From contig CAADWX010000021.1 in assembly GCA_900752905.1 (NCBI GenBank), forward strand, positions 1 to 34,604: a stretch of DNA of 34,604 nucleotides. The letters run 5' to 3'. The notes beneath the pieces are model-generated. The model did not search any database. It was not told the DNA's origin and was given only the letters and a program-made list of their open reading frames with translations. Position numbers and translations under genes: made by a program. Positions 7,574 through 16,398 of this stretch are shown here, one piece after another. This DNA is from Bacilli bacterium. Its GTDB lineage: Bacteria > Bacillota_I > Bacilli_A > RF39 > UBA660. The number at the start of each line of letters is the position of its first letter. Within the stretch, counting starts at the first letter, position 1.

Positions 7574-9907
7574 ATGCTTAAGATGAATTTACCTGTTATA
7601 GTACTTAGTAATCTTGTATTACTTCCAAATAATGATTTAAAGTTAGAATTTGAAGATGAATTAAGTAAAAGTATAATTGATAGTGCTGAATTATTTAATG
7701 ATGGTAATTTACTTGTAGTAAGTAAAAAAAATCCATTAGAAGAAACTATAAATGTAGAAGAACTTCCAAAATATGGAGTAATTGCCAAAATAACGCATAG
7801 AATAGAACTTCCAAATAATAATACAAGAGTTATAATAACAGGTATTGCTAGAGCATATGTATATGAATATTTAGATGGTACACATCAAGGAAATATAATA
7901 GAATCTATAATATCCAAAGTACCACATACAAATATAGAAAAAAAGCAAGAAGAAATTTTAATAAATAAATTAATTAAAGAAATAAACATTTATATAAATG
8001 AATTACCATATGTAAGTAATAGTATATTAAGTCAAATAAAAGATATTAAATCCTTAGATAAAATTACTGATATTGTCGCACCATATATAGAATCTGATAA
8101 TTCAAAACTAATAAAATTTTTAAATACAGTTAATTCTATTGAAAGATTAGAACTAATTATAAATAAAATAAATGAAGAATTAGAAAATTTTAAAATAGAA
8201 AAAGAACTTGAAAGTAAAGTAAAAAGAAATTTTGATGAAAGTCAAAGAGAATTCTTATTAAGAGAAAAATTAAAAGTTATTAAGCAAGAACTTGGAGATA
8301 TATCAATAAAAGAAGATTCAAATGATGAATTAAAAGAAAAAATAGAAAAATTAGATGCTCCAACAAAAATTAAAAATAGACTTGAAACAGAATTAAGAAG
8401 ATATGAAAGTCTGTCAAATACATCTCCTGAGGTAAATGTAGTTAGAAATTATATAGATTGGCTTTTAGAACTACCTTGGAAAGAAGAGACTATAGATAAT
8501 GATGATTTAGATGATGTAAAAGAAAAATTAGATAAATCACACGATGGATTGGAAAAAGTAAAAAGAAGAATTATAGAATATTTAGCAGTTAAACAAATGA
8601 CTAATAGTCTAAGATCTCCAATAATATGTTTAGTAGGACCTCCTGGTGTAGGTAAAACATCTTTAGCGTTTTCTATAGCTGCTTCTATGGGAAGAAAATT
8701 TGTTAAAATATCAGTTGGTGGAGTAAATGATGAAGCAGAAATAATAGGACATAGACGTGCATATTTAGGTTCATCACCTGGTAGAATTATTCAAGCTATG
8801 AAAAAAGCAGGTTCAATTAATCCTGTATTCTTAATAGATGAAATAGATAAAATGACAAAAGATTATAAAGGCGATCCAGCAAGCGTTTTACTAGAAATAT
8901 TAGATCCAGAACAAAATAAATTCTTTAGCGATAATTATATAGAAGAAGAATATGATTTGTCAAAAGTAATGTTTATAACTACAGCAAACTATATAGAGAA
9001 TATACCTGAGGCATTGAGGGATAGACTTGAAATAGTTGAACTTTCTGGATATACAGAGTATGAAAAATTGAGTATAGCAAGAACACATCTTATACCTAAA
9101 ATAGCGCAAGAACATGGAATAAATAAAGATGGTCTTGTATTTAAGGATGAAGCTATTTTTAAAATAATTAGAAGTTATACAAAAGAAAGTGGAGTAAGAG
9201 AATTGGAACGTCAAATTGCTTCTATAGTAAGAAAAATAATGACTAATATGGTAATGAAAAGAAATATAGTAAATAAATATATAATTGATGAAAAAAAAGT
9301 AAAACAATATCTAGGAGAAGAAAAATATTTTTTTAATAAAAAAAGAGAAAATGATCTTATTGGCATTGTTAATGGTCTTTCTTATACATATTATGGTGGT
9401 GATGTATTACCAATAGAAGTAACTTATTTTAAAGGATCTGGTAATTTAATATTAACTGGAAACTTAGGAGAAGTAATGAAAGAAAGTGCTCAAATTTCTT
9501 TAGATTATATAAAATCTAATTATAAAAGATTTGGTATTGATTATGATATCTTAATAAATAATGATATACATATACATGTACCAGAAGGCGCAATTAAAAA
9601 AGAAGGCCCAAGTGCTGGTATAGCGCTTACTACTGCTCTTATAAGTGCATTTACAAATAAACGTATAAGTAGAGATATAGCTATGACAGGAGAAATAACA
9701 CTAAGGGGTAATGTACTTCCAATAGGTGGTTTAAAAGAAAAAATAATAGGTGCTCACAGATCAGGTATAAAACAAATTATAATACCGGAAGATAATAAAA
9801 AAGACTTAGAAGAAATACCTATTAAAGTAAAAGAAGATATAAAAATAATTACAGTAAGAAATTATGAACAAGTATATAATATTTTAAATATAAAAGAAAA
9901 AAAGTAA
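7574..9907 (+). CDS. lon: ATP-dependent protease LonA
   Basis: Start set at ATG 7574, after TGGAGGTGTACAC; the in-frame ATG at 7550 is upstream of that site. The 777-residue protein has the LonA order: N-terminal substrate domain (to about 300), a coiled segment with REFLLREKLKVIKQELG, the AAA+ module with Walker A GPPGVGKT (from 355) and Walker B VFLIDEIDKM, then the C-terminal serine protease with catalytic Ser680 in GPSAG and Lys721 in GGLKEK. Lon degrades misfolded and regulatory proteins in the cytosol. It heads the stretch lon-spoVID-ysxE; in Bacillus subtilis lonA and spoVID are separated by ysxC and the hem genes, absent here. Confidence 0.97.
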   Translation: MLKMNLPVIVLSNLVLLPNNDLKLEFEDELSKSIIDSAELFNDGNLLVVSKKNPLEETINVEELPKYGVIAKITHRIELPNNNTRVIITGIARAYVYEYLDGTHQGNIIESIISKVPHTNIEKKQEEILINKLIKEINIYINELPYVSNSILSQIKDIKSLDKITDIVAPYIESDNSKLIKFLNTVNSIERLELIINKINEELENFKIEKELESKVKRNFDESQREFLLREKLKVIKQELGDISIKEDSNDELKEKIEKLDAPTKIKNRLETELRRYESLSNTSPEVNVVRNYIDWLLELPWKEETIDNDDLDDVKEKLDKSHDGLEKVKRRIIEYLAVKQMTNSLRSPIICLVGPPGVGKTSLAFSIAASMGRKFVKISVGGVNDEAEIIGHRRAYLGSSPGRIIQAMKKAGSINPVFLIDEIDKMTKDYKGDPASVLLEILDPEQNKFFSDNYIEEEYDLSKVMFITTANYIENIPEALRDRLEIVELSGYTEYEKLSIARTHLIPKIAQEHGINKDGLVFKDEAIFKIIRSYTKESGVRELERQIASIVRKIMTNMVMKRNIVNKYIIDEKKVKQYLGEEKYFFNKKRENDLIGIVNGLSYTYYGGDVLPIEVTYFKGSGNLILTGNLGEVMKESAQISLDYIKSNYKRFGIDYDILINNDIHIHVPEGAIKKEGPSAGIALTTALISAFTNKRISRDIAMTGEITLRGNVLPIGGLKEKIIGAHRSGIKQIIIPEDNKKDLEEIPIKVKEDIKIITVRNYEQVYNILNIKEKK

Positions 9908-9925
9908 TAAATATTACTTTTTTTT
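9897..9925 (+). terminator. Intrinsic terminator after lon
   Basis: AAAGTAAT (9901-9908) pairs with ATTACTTT (9913-9920), extended by flanking A and T runs; eight Ts end the hairpin. The stop codon lies inside the stem. Confidence 0.8.
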
Positions 9926-9961
9926 AATATATTTTAATGAACATAAAAGGAGGTTTAAAAT

Positions 9962-10630
9962 ATGAAGAAAATTATTCCATTTAAAAAGGATATTACTTTT
10001 AAAACAAATTTATCAGAAATTACAAGCATTTCGCTAGAACATACATTAAAATCTACTAAGAATAGTGTATATGGTGAACTTATAGTAAGTGGTGAATATA
10101 AAATTAATCCATCTAGTACTTCTGTAGAGCCATTTTCATACCCACTTCCATTTAGTATAGATTTTTCTGATGAGTATAATTTATTAAAATCAAATATAGA
10201 AGTAGATGATTTTTATTATGAAATAATAAATAATGATACATTAGCAGTAAACATAGATGTTTTAATTGATAATATAGAAGAAGAACTTATTCCTAAAATA
10301 GAAATAGATGAACATAAAATAGAAAGACATGATATTTTAAAAGAAGAACCCAAAGAAGAGATAAAAAAAGAAGAAATAGAAGAAGAAAAAGATAAAAGAT
10401 GCATAGAAGAAGAGGATATAAAAGGAATTACTTCAATATTTGATACACTTGATGACAAGGATGAAAATTATACATCTTATTCAGTATACATAGTAAGACA
10501 AGGAGATACATTAGAGGATATTCTTGCTAAATATAACACAACAAAAGAATGCTTAGAAGAATATAATGATTTAAAAGAACTAAAAATAAATACTAAAATA
10601 ATAATACCAAATACATATGAAAGTAATTAA
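9962..10630 (+). CDS. spoVID: SpoVID-like spore coat morphogenetic protein (C-terminal LysM)
   Basis: A 222-residue protein preceded by AAAGGAGGTTTAAAAT. The N-terminal about 110 residues are a beta-rich domain with features of the SpoVID N-domain (GELIVSGEYK...EPFSYPLPFSIDFS). A very acidic Glu/Lys linker (about 118-155) follows, then one LysM domain (about 173-217, YIVRQGDTLEDILAKY...IIIPN). SpoVID in Bacillus coats the forespore and anchors the coat through its C-terminal LysM, which also binds lipid II. The protein here is much shorter than the Bacillus one because the linker is reduced. The next gene is ysxE, overlapping by 14 bases, as in Bacillus. No sigma-E promoter could be identified with confidence. 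Confidence 0.8.
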   Translation: MKKIIPFKKDITFKTNLSEITSISLEHTLKSTKNSVYGELIVSGEYKINPSSTSVEPFSYPLPFSIDFSDEYNLLKSNIEVDDFYYEIINNDTLAVNIDVLIDNIEEELIPKIEIDEHKIERHDILKEEPKEEIKKEEIEEEKDKRCIEEEDIKGITSIFDTLDDKDENYTSYSVYIVRQGDTLEDILAKYNTTKECLEEYNDLKELKINTKIIIPNTYESN

Positions 10631-11507
10631 AGATGTATTAAAAAAATATGAAATAAAACCTAAAAATTATAGAAGTAGTGGTAAAGTATCAATAATTGAT
10701 ACTAATAAAGGAACTTTTGTAGTAAAAAAGAAAAATAATCAAAAAAAATTATACGATTATTTAGATACAAGAAGTTTTAATTATTATCCTAATGTAATAG
10801 ATAGAAATAATGATGAATATGAAATAACTGAATATGTTAATGAAATTGAAATACCAGATGAACAAAAATTAATAGATATGATAAAATTAGTATCACTTCT
10901 TCATAATAAAACAACTTACTATAAAGAAGTAAGTGAAGATTATTTTAAAGAAATATATGAAGATATAAAAAATAATATAGAACATCTAAATAGTTATTAT
11001 AATGATATAATAACTAATATTGAAACTAAAATATATATGAGCCCAAGTGAATACCTATTTGCGCGTAATGTATCAGAACTTTTTAATAGTCTAGGATATA
11101 CAGAGGCAAAATTAGAAGAATGGTATAATCTTGTAAAAGAACAAAATAAGGTTAGATTTGTAGTACTACATAATAATCTTGATTTAAGTCATTTTATTAT
11201 GTCAAATAAGCCTTATCTTATAAATTGGGATAAATCAAAAATAGATATGCCGTTATTTGATATATATAAACTTTATAAAAGAGTTAATAATAAATTTGAT
11301 TTTGAACCATATTTAAAAATATATGAGGCGAATTATCCTTTAAGAAATGAAGAAAGATTGTTATTATTTATTTTAATCGCACTTCCAGATAAAATAGAAT
11401 TAAAAGATAATGAATATGAAATGTGTACACAAATTAATAATTTATATGAAAATATTTTTAGAACAGAAACACTTATTTCAAAATATACTAAAAAAGAAGA
11501 AAAATAA
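10617..11507 (+). CDS. ysxE: YsxE/CotS-family spore coat protein (aminoglycoside-kinase fold)
   Basis: The 296-residue protein follows spoVID with a 14-base overlap and without a clear ribosome binding site of its own, so translation is probably coupled. The fold is that of the CotS/YsxE/YutH group related to choline and aminoglycoside kinases: an N-lobe with TFVVKKKNN (Lys in the ATP-binding strand), a catalytic-loop-like HNNLDLSHF (185-193) and INWDKSKID (202-210) at the metal-binding position. The group is found in spore coats of Bacillus; substrate is unknown. Asp189 and Asp205 are kept, so activity is possible. Position and motifs together make the assignment firm. Confidence 0.82.
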   Translation: MKVIKDVLKKYEIKPKNYRSSGKVSIIDTNKGTFVVKKKNNQKKLYDYLDTRSFNYYPNVIDRNNDEYEITEYVNEIEIPDEQKLIDMIKLVSLLHNKTTYYKEVSEDYFKEIYEDIKNNIEHLNSYYNDIITNIETKIYMSPSEYLFARNVSELFNSLGYTEAKLEEWYNLVKEQNKVRFVVLHNNLDLSHFIMSNKPYLINWDKSKIDMPLFDIYKLYKRVNNKFDFEPYLKIYEANYPLRNEERLLLFILIALPDKIELKDNEYEMCTQINNLYENIFRTETLISKYTKKEEK

Positions 11508-11645
11508 AAATATCATTAAAAAAATAAATAATAAGAATACATTAAATCTAGTAAGTATTAAAAAAGTAAGTAAGAATTGATAAATAAAAATAATTATAAG
11601 TATGAAGCAGCACCCACTAGGTTTTCTATTATTGCTACATTTCAT
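11478..11645 (-). CDS. Possible 55-residue hydrophobic protein antisense to the ysxE end
   Basis: On the minus strand an ATG at 11645-11643 follows AGGTGATATAT, the kind of ribosome binding site used throughout this window. It opens a 55-codon frame beginning MKCSNNRKPSGCCFILIII and then almost entirely Leu, Ile and Phe. A polar, Cys-containing start followed by a membrane helix recalls small sporulation-associated membrane peptides such as the YjcZ type. However, the opposite strand is A-rich, so a hydrophobic frame is expected by chance, and its last quarter overlaps ysxE. No convincing promoter is visible. Confidence 0.3.
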   Translation of the reverse strand: MKCSNNRKPSGCCFILIIIFIYQFLLTFLILTRFNVFLLFIFLMIFLFFFFFSIF

Positions 11646-11659
11646 ATATATCACCTAGT
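11614..11659. other. Inverted repeat in the ysxE-yqeG spacer
   Basis: ACTAGGT near 11616 and ACCTAGT near 11653 form a 7-bp inverted repeat with a loop of about 30 bases. The 267-base spacer 11508-11774 otherwise holds the yqeG promoter and the possible small antisense gene. The hairpin has no T-run and is not a terminator on either strand. In minus-strand RNA it would pair the ribosome binding site of the small ORF. A structured RNA here is possible but no known family could be matched. Confidence 0.35.
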
Positions 11660-11710
11660 TTATTTTATTCATAAATATTAATAAGTTATAGAGTAAAAGA
11701 CCTATAGATA

Positions 11711-11739
11711 TTGTAAAAACACTACAAATATGCTAAAAT
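11711..11739 (+). promoter_or_regulatory. Sigma-A promoter of yqeG-yqeH
   Basis: TTGTAA (11711-11716), 17-base spacer, TAAAAT (11734-11739) with a TG one base upstream (extended -10). A 9-base inverted repeat, TAAAAACAC at 11714-11722 and GTGTTTTTA at 11765-11773, brackets the promoter and the ribosome binding site. Confidence 0.6.
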
Positions 11740-11774
11740 AAATAAAAATAATAGCAGATTGGTGGTGTTTTTAT

Positions 11775-12296
11775 ATGGAAAAATATATACCTGATATATA
11801 TCAAGAAAATATATTTAAAATTAATTTTGATAAATTAAAAGAAAAAGGAATAAAAACAATATTACTTGATTTAGATAATACAATACTTACATATAAAGAA
11901 ACAGAACCTAAAGAAGAAGTTAAAAAATTGATAAAAGAATTAAAAGAAAAAAACTTTGATTTAATAATATATTCAAATGGTTCCAAAAAAAGAGTAGATT
12001 CTATTAAAGAAATGCTTGATATAGATGGATTTTATAGAGCAAGAAAACCATTAAAAAGTGGTTTTGTTTCTTTAATAAATAAATATAAATTAAATATAGA
12101 TGAAGTTGCTATAATAGGAGATCAAATGATGACTGATGTACTTGGAGGTAATAGAGTTGGAATAACTACAATACTAGTAAATCAGTTAGATAAAAAAGAA
12201 CCTATTTGGACAAAATTTAATAGATATTTTGAAAATAAAAAAATGAATAAATTACGAAAAAATTCATTATTTACAAAAGGAAGATTTTATGAATAA
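11775..12296 (+). CDS. yqeG: YqeG-family HAD phosphatase
   Basis: A 173-residue HAD-IIIA protein. It carries motif I LLDLDNTIL (nucleophile Asp32, acid/base Asp34), motif II IIYSNGSKKR, the lysine of motif III in RKPLKSGF and motif IV IIGDQMMTDVLGGNR. The family is related to phosphatidylglycerophosphate phosphatase (YqeG/Gep4); the physiological substrate in Firmicutes is not settled. It overlaps yqeH by eight bases, the same gene order as in Bacillus. Ribosome binding site GGTGGTG. Confidence 0.92.
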   Translation: MEKYIPDIYQENIFKINFDKLKEKGIKTILLDLDNTILTYKETEPKEEVKKLIKELKEKNFDLIIYSNGSKKRVDSIKEMLDIDGFYRARKPLKSGFVSLINKYKLNIDEVAIIGDQMMTDVLGGNRVGITTILVNQLDKKEPIWTKFNRYFENKKMNKLRKNSLFTKGRFYE

Positions 12297-13257
12297 ATGC
12301 ATAGGTTGTGGTTCTTTATTACAAAGTATTGATAAAAATAAAGAAGGGTATGTTGATGAAAAGAATAAAAAATATTGTTATAGATGTTTTAGAATAAGAA
12401 ATTATGGGGAATACTCTAAAAGTTTAAAGACAAATGAAGATTATGAAAAAATATTAGATGATATTAATAAAACAAATGATTTAGTGGTACTTTTAATTGA
12501 TGTATTTTCAATTCAAGATGTAAATAAAATTTTGAATCATTTAAATAATGATATATTACTTGTTTTATCAAAAAGAGATGTACTACCTAAATCACTCTAT
12601 GAAGAAAAATTATTAAATTATATTGACAATAAAAATATAAAAGATAAAGTTTTAATAAGTAGTAAGAAAAATTACAATTTAGATGAATTAATTTATAAAA
12701 TAAATAAATATAAAAAATCTAAAAATGTATATGTTGTTGGATATACTAATTCAGGTAAATCATCTATGATAAATAAAATAATAAAAAATTATTCAGATAA
12801 AGATATTGAAATTACTACAAGTATATTACCATCTACAACATTAGATACAATAAATATAGATATATCAGATGACTTGTGTTTAATCGATACACCAGGTATT
12901 TTAATAGATGATTGTATATATAATTATTTAGATTCAAAAGATTTAAAAAGAGTATTGCCGACAAAAGAAATAAAGCCTATTATTTATCAAGTAAAGGGAT
13001 TACAAACAATAATAATAGATGAATTTGCTAAAATAGAAGTAAGTGATAAATGCAGTATGGTATTATTTTTCTCTAACGAACTTAAAATAGATAGAAACTA
13101 TAAAGAGTTAAAAGGAAAAAATTTAATAACTTTAGATGTTAATAATCAAGATATAGTTTTTAATGGACTTGGATTTATAAAGGTATCTGGATGTGCTTCT
13201 GTAAAAATAAGTATAACAAATAAAATAGGAGTTTATTTAAGAGATAGTTTAATATAA
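12289..13257 (+). CDS. yqeH: Ribosome biogenesis GTPase YqeH (circularly permuted)
   Basis: The 322-residue protein opens with a four-cysteine zinc finger (Cys4, Cys7, Cys30, Cys33). The G motifs come in permuted order: G4 SKRD (94-97), then G1 GYTNSGKS (151-158) and G3 DTPG (200-203), which defines the YlqF/YqeH/YawG group. YqeH is needed for 30S subunit assembly. The C-terminal domain is somewhat shorter than in Bacillus YqeH (about 366 residues) but still has a beta-rich end, VFNGLGFIKVSG. Coupled to yqeG through an eight-base overlap. Confidence 0.95.
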   Translation: MNKCIGCGSLLQSIDKNKEGYVDEKNKKYCYRCFRIRNYGEYSKSLKTNEDYEKILDDINKTNDLVVLLIDVFSIQDVNKILNHLNNDILLVLSKRDVLPKSLYEEKLLNYIDNKNIKDKVLISSKKNYNLDELIYKINKYKKSKNVYVVGYTNSGKSSMINKIIKNYSDKDIEITTSILPSTTLDTINIDISDDLCLIDTPGILIDDCIYNYLDSKDLKRVLPTKEIKPIIYQVKGLQTIIIDEFAKIEVSDKCSMVLFFSNELKIDRNYKELKGKNLITLDVNNQDIVFNGLGFIKVSGCASVKISITNKIGVYLRDSLI

Positions 13258-13280
13258 GGCTTATCATATGATAAGTTTTT
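13258..13280 (+). terminator. Intrinsic terminator after yqeH
   Basis: CTTATCATATGATAAG (13260-13275) is a perfect palindrome followed by five Ts. Confidence 0.85.
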
Positions 13281-13366
13281 ATTTTGTATAAAATTTATAT
13301 AAATCACTTTTTTTATTAATATATTTAAGTTATAATAAAGAAGTATAGAATAATAGAGGTGTAAAA

Positions 13367-15139
13367 ATGATTGGCAAAATTATAGGAATAGAAGAAAATT
13401 GTGTATATGTAAAATTGGATTTAGAATTAGATAAATTTCAAAACTTAATACAATTATATGTAACTATAGAAGATAAGGAATCTAATATTATAGGTGAAGT
13501 TGTATCCATTAAGGATGATATTGCTGCAATTAATCTAGTTGGAGAACTTATTGATGAAGAATTTACAGCAGGTGTAATAAAAAAACCATCATTTGGATCA
13601 AAAGTAAAATTAGTACCTAAAAATAAGATTCAATTTATAATAGGTGAAAAAGAATATGATGAAAGAGAACATTTAATTATAGGTAAAAATCCTATTTATG
13701 ATGAGAATGTAACTATAAAAATAAATAAATTTTTTAGTGAACACTTTGCAATATTTGGCTCAACAGGAAGTGGTAAATCTTGTTCAGTATCAAGAATAAT
13801 ACAAAATTTATTTTCTAAAAATGATCCTGTACCATATAAAGCTAGTTTCTTTATATTTGATGCATATGGAGAATATCATACTGCTTTTGAACACCTAAAT
13901 AGAAAAGTACCTGAAATATCTTTTAAGGTTTATACTACAAATTTAAAAGATAAACAACATGAACTGCTTAGAATTCCTATATGGTTATTATCGGTTGATG
14001 ATATTTGCTTATTACTTGGTGTTGAAAAACATTCCCAAATATTATTAATTGAAAAAGCTTTAAAACTTTTAACAGTATTTGCTAAAGATGAAGATGAAGT
14101 AATTAAAAGTAAAAATGATATAATAGCACGTGCTCTTTTAGATATTTTATCATCTGGTAGACAATCTACTCAAATAAGGGATCAAGTTATATCTGTTTTA
14201 ACCAATCATTATACTAAGGAATTAAATCTAGATACTAGAATAATTCAACCAGGATATGTAAGAACATTAAAACAATGTCTTTTAATAGATTCATCTGGTA
14301 AGATGAGAGATATGGAAATAGTAGTTGAATTTATTCAAAAATTTCTTGATGATGATTATGAACTTAAATTCCCAGATGGTTCCTTTATGTATACAATAGA
14401 TGATTTAAAAGATGCTTTTGATTTTGCTCTTATATCAGAAGGTGCTTTAAAGAGTGATAAAATATATGATGAATCAAATGTATTAAAGGTAAGGTTATAT
14501 GCTTTAGCGACAGGTGAAGAAAGGGTTTATTTTGATTACCCTGAATATGTTAATAGAGAACAATATATAAGAAAACTACTTACTACAGAAAATAAACATA
14601 AAGCTCAAATAGTAAATTTTAATATAAATTATATTGATGATAGATTAGCAAAAAATATAACAAAAATATATTCAAAGATGTTATTTGATTTTGCTAAAGA
14701 ATTAGATAATAGAGCTTCATTTCCAATTCATATAGTTCTAGAAGAAGCACATAGATATGTTCAAAATGATAACGATAAATTCTTACTTGGATATAATATA
14801 TTTGAAAGAATAACAAAAGAAGGTAGAAAGTATGGTGTTTTATTAGGACTTATATCTCAAAGACCTTCTGAAATATCAGAAACAACAGTATCGCAATGTA
14901 GTAATTTCTTAATATTTAAAATAATACATCCAACAGATGTTGAATATATAAGGCAAATGGTACCTAATGTTAATGATGAAATAATGAAAAAAATGCAAAT
15001 ATTACAACCTGGTACATGTGTTGCGTTTGGTAGTGCATTTAAATTACCTACAATTGTAAGAATTCCAATGCCTTCTCCAGCGCCATCAAGTGATAGCTGT
15101 AATATAAGTCAAAATTGGTTTGTAGACAGAAAAAAATAA
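13367..15139 (+). CDS. HerA-like ATP-binding protein, copy 1
   Basis: The 590-residue protein starts after AGAGGTGTAAAA; a TATAAT is at 13331-13336. It has an N-terminal beta-barrel (about 1-85, HAS-barrel-like), then a HerA/DUF87 motor domain with Walker A GSTGSGKS (131-138), Walker B IHIVLEEAHRY and the downstream glutamine/arginine motif LISQRPSEIS. HerA ATPases are hexameric DNA translocases; in archaea they pair with the nuclease NurA, and in bacteria they also occur with other nucleases or SIR2 domains. No nuclease is adjacent: the neighbours are yqeH and, convergently, tmcAL. A second copy lies at 26774-28525. Cellular role unknown. Confidence 0.9.
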   Translation: MIGKIIGIEENCVYVKLDLELDKFQNLIQLYVTIEDKESNIIGEVVSIKDDIAAINLVGELIDEEFTAGVIKKPSFGSKVKLVPKNKIQFIIGEKEYDEREHLIIGKNPIYDENVTIKINKFFSEHFAIFGSTGSGKSCSVSRIIQNLFSKNDPVPYKASFFIFDAYGEYHTAFEHLNRKVPEISFKVYTTNLKDKQHELLRIPIWLLSVDDICLLLGVEKHSQILLIEKALKLLTVFAKDEDEVIKSKNDIIARALLDILSSGRQSTQIRDQVISVLTNHYTKELNLDTRIIQPGYVRTLKQCLLIDSSGKMRDMEIVVEFIQKFLDDDYELKFPDGSFMYTIDDLKDAFDFALISEGALKSDKIYDESNVLKVRLYALATGEERVYFDYPEYVNREQYIRKLLTTENKHKAQIVNFNINYIDDRLAKNITKIYSKMLFDFAKELDNRASFPIHIVLEEAHRYVQNDNDKFLLGYNIFERITKEGRKYGVLLGLISQRPSEISETTVSQCSNFLIFKIIHPTDVEYIRQMVPNVNDEIMKKMQILQPGTCVAFGSAFKLPTIVRIPMPSPAPSSDSCNISQNWFVDRKK

Positions 15140-15156
15140 AAGATAAAATTATCTTA
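15131..15156 (-). terminator. Terminator between convergent herA-like gene and tmcAL
   Basis: AAGATAA (15140-15146) and TTATCTT (15149-15155) form a tight hairpin overlapping the tmcAL stop codon. Reading the minus strand, a T-rich run follows, so it best serves tmcAL; on the plus strand the tail is weaker. Confidence 0.65.
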
Positions 15157-16297
15157 TTATAGGAAAGTCTTTATATTCACTTTCAATAAGATTAATTTTA
15201 TCTTTTTCATTTAATATAGATGCATATACACAAGTAGATCTCATTTCAATATCTAATATTGGGTCATTAGTTCTTGAAAAGTTTGTTATTAGTGGAATAT
15301 CAATATCTTTTTTTATTTCATTTAAATAATTTCTACCCTTAATATTAAAACCTAAAACACGTATATAAGAAATTTTATTATATTTTTTTACCTCTTCTTT
15401 TTTTAGATTACAAAGAATATGTATAAACATTCTAGACAATTTATTGTAAGTATATCTTTTAGTTTTTACTTTAAGAATTAAATCATCTAAGTCTTTAGAT
15501 TTTATAATACATTTTTTTATTCTATTTTGAATTCCTTCATCTACAGTTTGATATTCTTCTAAAGTGTTTTCAGTCATAATTTTATATTTTAATAAATTGA
15601 AATAATTTTTTGTAAATATTGGATTTTTTAAATAATCGTATACATATTCTGGTACATAATTTTTTACATTATCTCCATTTAAAAGAGCATATCTTATACT
15701 TGAAGCACTAGTAATATTATCATTTAATTCTATACTGTTATAGTCATTACTTCTTTTAATACAAATAGGTGTTATATTACTATTTAATTTTAATATTTCA
15801 CGTATATAAGAAACACCTAAAATATCATTTGGTTTATCAATTTTTTTATCTGTAAGTTGGTATAATGCTTTGGAAAGCGCTGTAGGATAATTTACTCCTT
15901 TATCTAAGTATTCTTTAACAAGCTTATCATATTTTTTATTATTTATTTGTGTTTTAGCAAGCATAGTTAATTTGTTTATATCATTTGTTTCACTACCAAA
16001 TACAACATAATCCACATTTAATTTATCAAGTATTTCTATACTAGTTTTAGCAAATACATCAGCACTTTGTGTAGCAAATATAAATGGAAGTTCAATAACT
16101 AAATCAATACCAGATAAAAGAGCTATATCACATTTACTATATTTAGGTATTATTGATGCTTCTCCTCTTTGCGTAAAATTACCACTCATTACTAAAATAA
16201 TTAAAGAATCATCAAACATTTCTTTTATTTTACTTATATGATATAAATGCCCATTATGAAAAGGATTATATTCACAAATTATACCTATTTTTTTCAT
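15149..16297 (-). CDS. tmcAL: tRNA(Met) cytidine acetate ligase TmcAL
   Basis: The 382-residue protein begins MKKIGIICEYNPFHNGHLYH, the nucleotidyltransferase HxGH-type motif (HNGH) of the family formerly called YlbM/DUF795. A further family stretch is LVMSGNFTQRGEASII. TmcAL uses ATP and acetate to make N4-acetylcytidine at the wobble base of elongator tRNA(Met). The gene is divergent from yceD-rpmF, which keeps the association seen in Bacillus (ylbM next to ylbN-rpmF). Ribosome binding site GGTGG just upstream on the minus strand. Confidence 0.94.
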   Translation of the reverse strand: MKKIGIICEYNPFHNGHLYHISKIKEMFDDSLIILVMSGNFTQRGEASIIPKYSKCDIALLSGIDLVIELPFIFATQSADVFAKTSIEILDKLNVDYVVFGSETNDINKLTMLAKTQINNKKYDKLVKEYLDKGVNYPTALSKALYQLTDKKIDKPNDILGVSYIREILKLNSNITPICIKRSNDYNSIELNDNITSASSIRYALLNGDNVKNYVPEYVYDYLKNPIFTKNYFNLLKYKIMTENTLEEYQTVDEGIQNRIKKCIIKSKDLDDLILKVKTKRYTYNKLSRMFIHILCNLKKEEVKKYNKISYIRVLGFNIKGRNYLNEIKKDIDIPLITNFSRTNDPILDIEMRSTCVYASILNEKDKINLIESEYKDFPIIR

Positions 16298-16346
16298 TTT
16301 ACCACCTAATTATATAATACATGTTTCTACATTAAAAATCAAATTA

Positions 16347-16375
16347 TTTACAATTTTTAAGGGTTATGATATACT
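16347..16375 (+). promoter_or_regulatory. Sigma-A promoter of yceD-rpmF
   Basis: TTTACA (16347-16352), 17-base spacer, TATACT (16370-16375), with a second TATAAT at 16375-16380. It lies 24 bases before the yceD start codon. Confidence 0.7.
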
Positions 16376-16398
16376 ATAATCACCTTGGAGGAATGATT

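Noticed and set aside
8960..9307. Minus-strand 115-codon frame inside lon
   Set aside because: It lies wholly inside the conserved AAA+ region of lon, has no ribosome binding site and reads as low-complexity Phe/Tyr/Ser, as expected from the reverse strand of an AT-rich gene. The same applies to the other long frames opposite genes.
9908..9961. Possible sigma-E promoter upstream of spoVID (CATAAAAG)
   Set aside because: No -35 element of the sigma-E type lies at an acceptable distance; the match is too weak in such AT-rich DNA.
11600..11660. Resemblance of GAAGCAGCACCC to part of the SRP RNA, and a possible 6S RNA in the ysxE-yqeG spacer
   Set aside because: The SRP apical motif (GGTCAGG...GGAAGGAAGCAGCC) is missing, no long rod-like pairing could be drawn for 6S RNA, and there is no terminator. 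Left as an unassigned inverted repeat.
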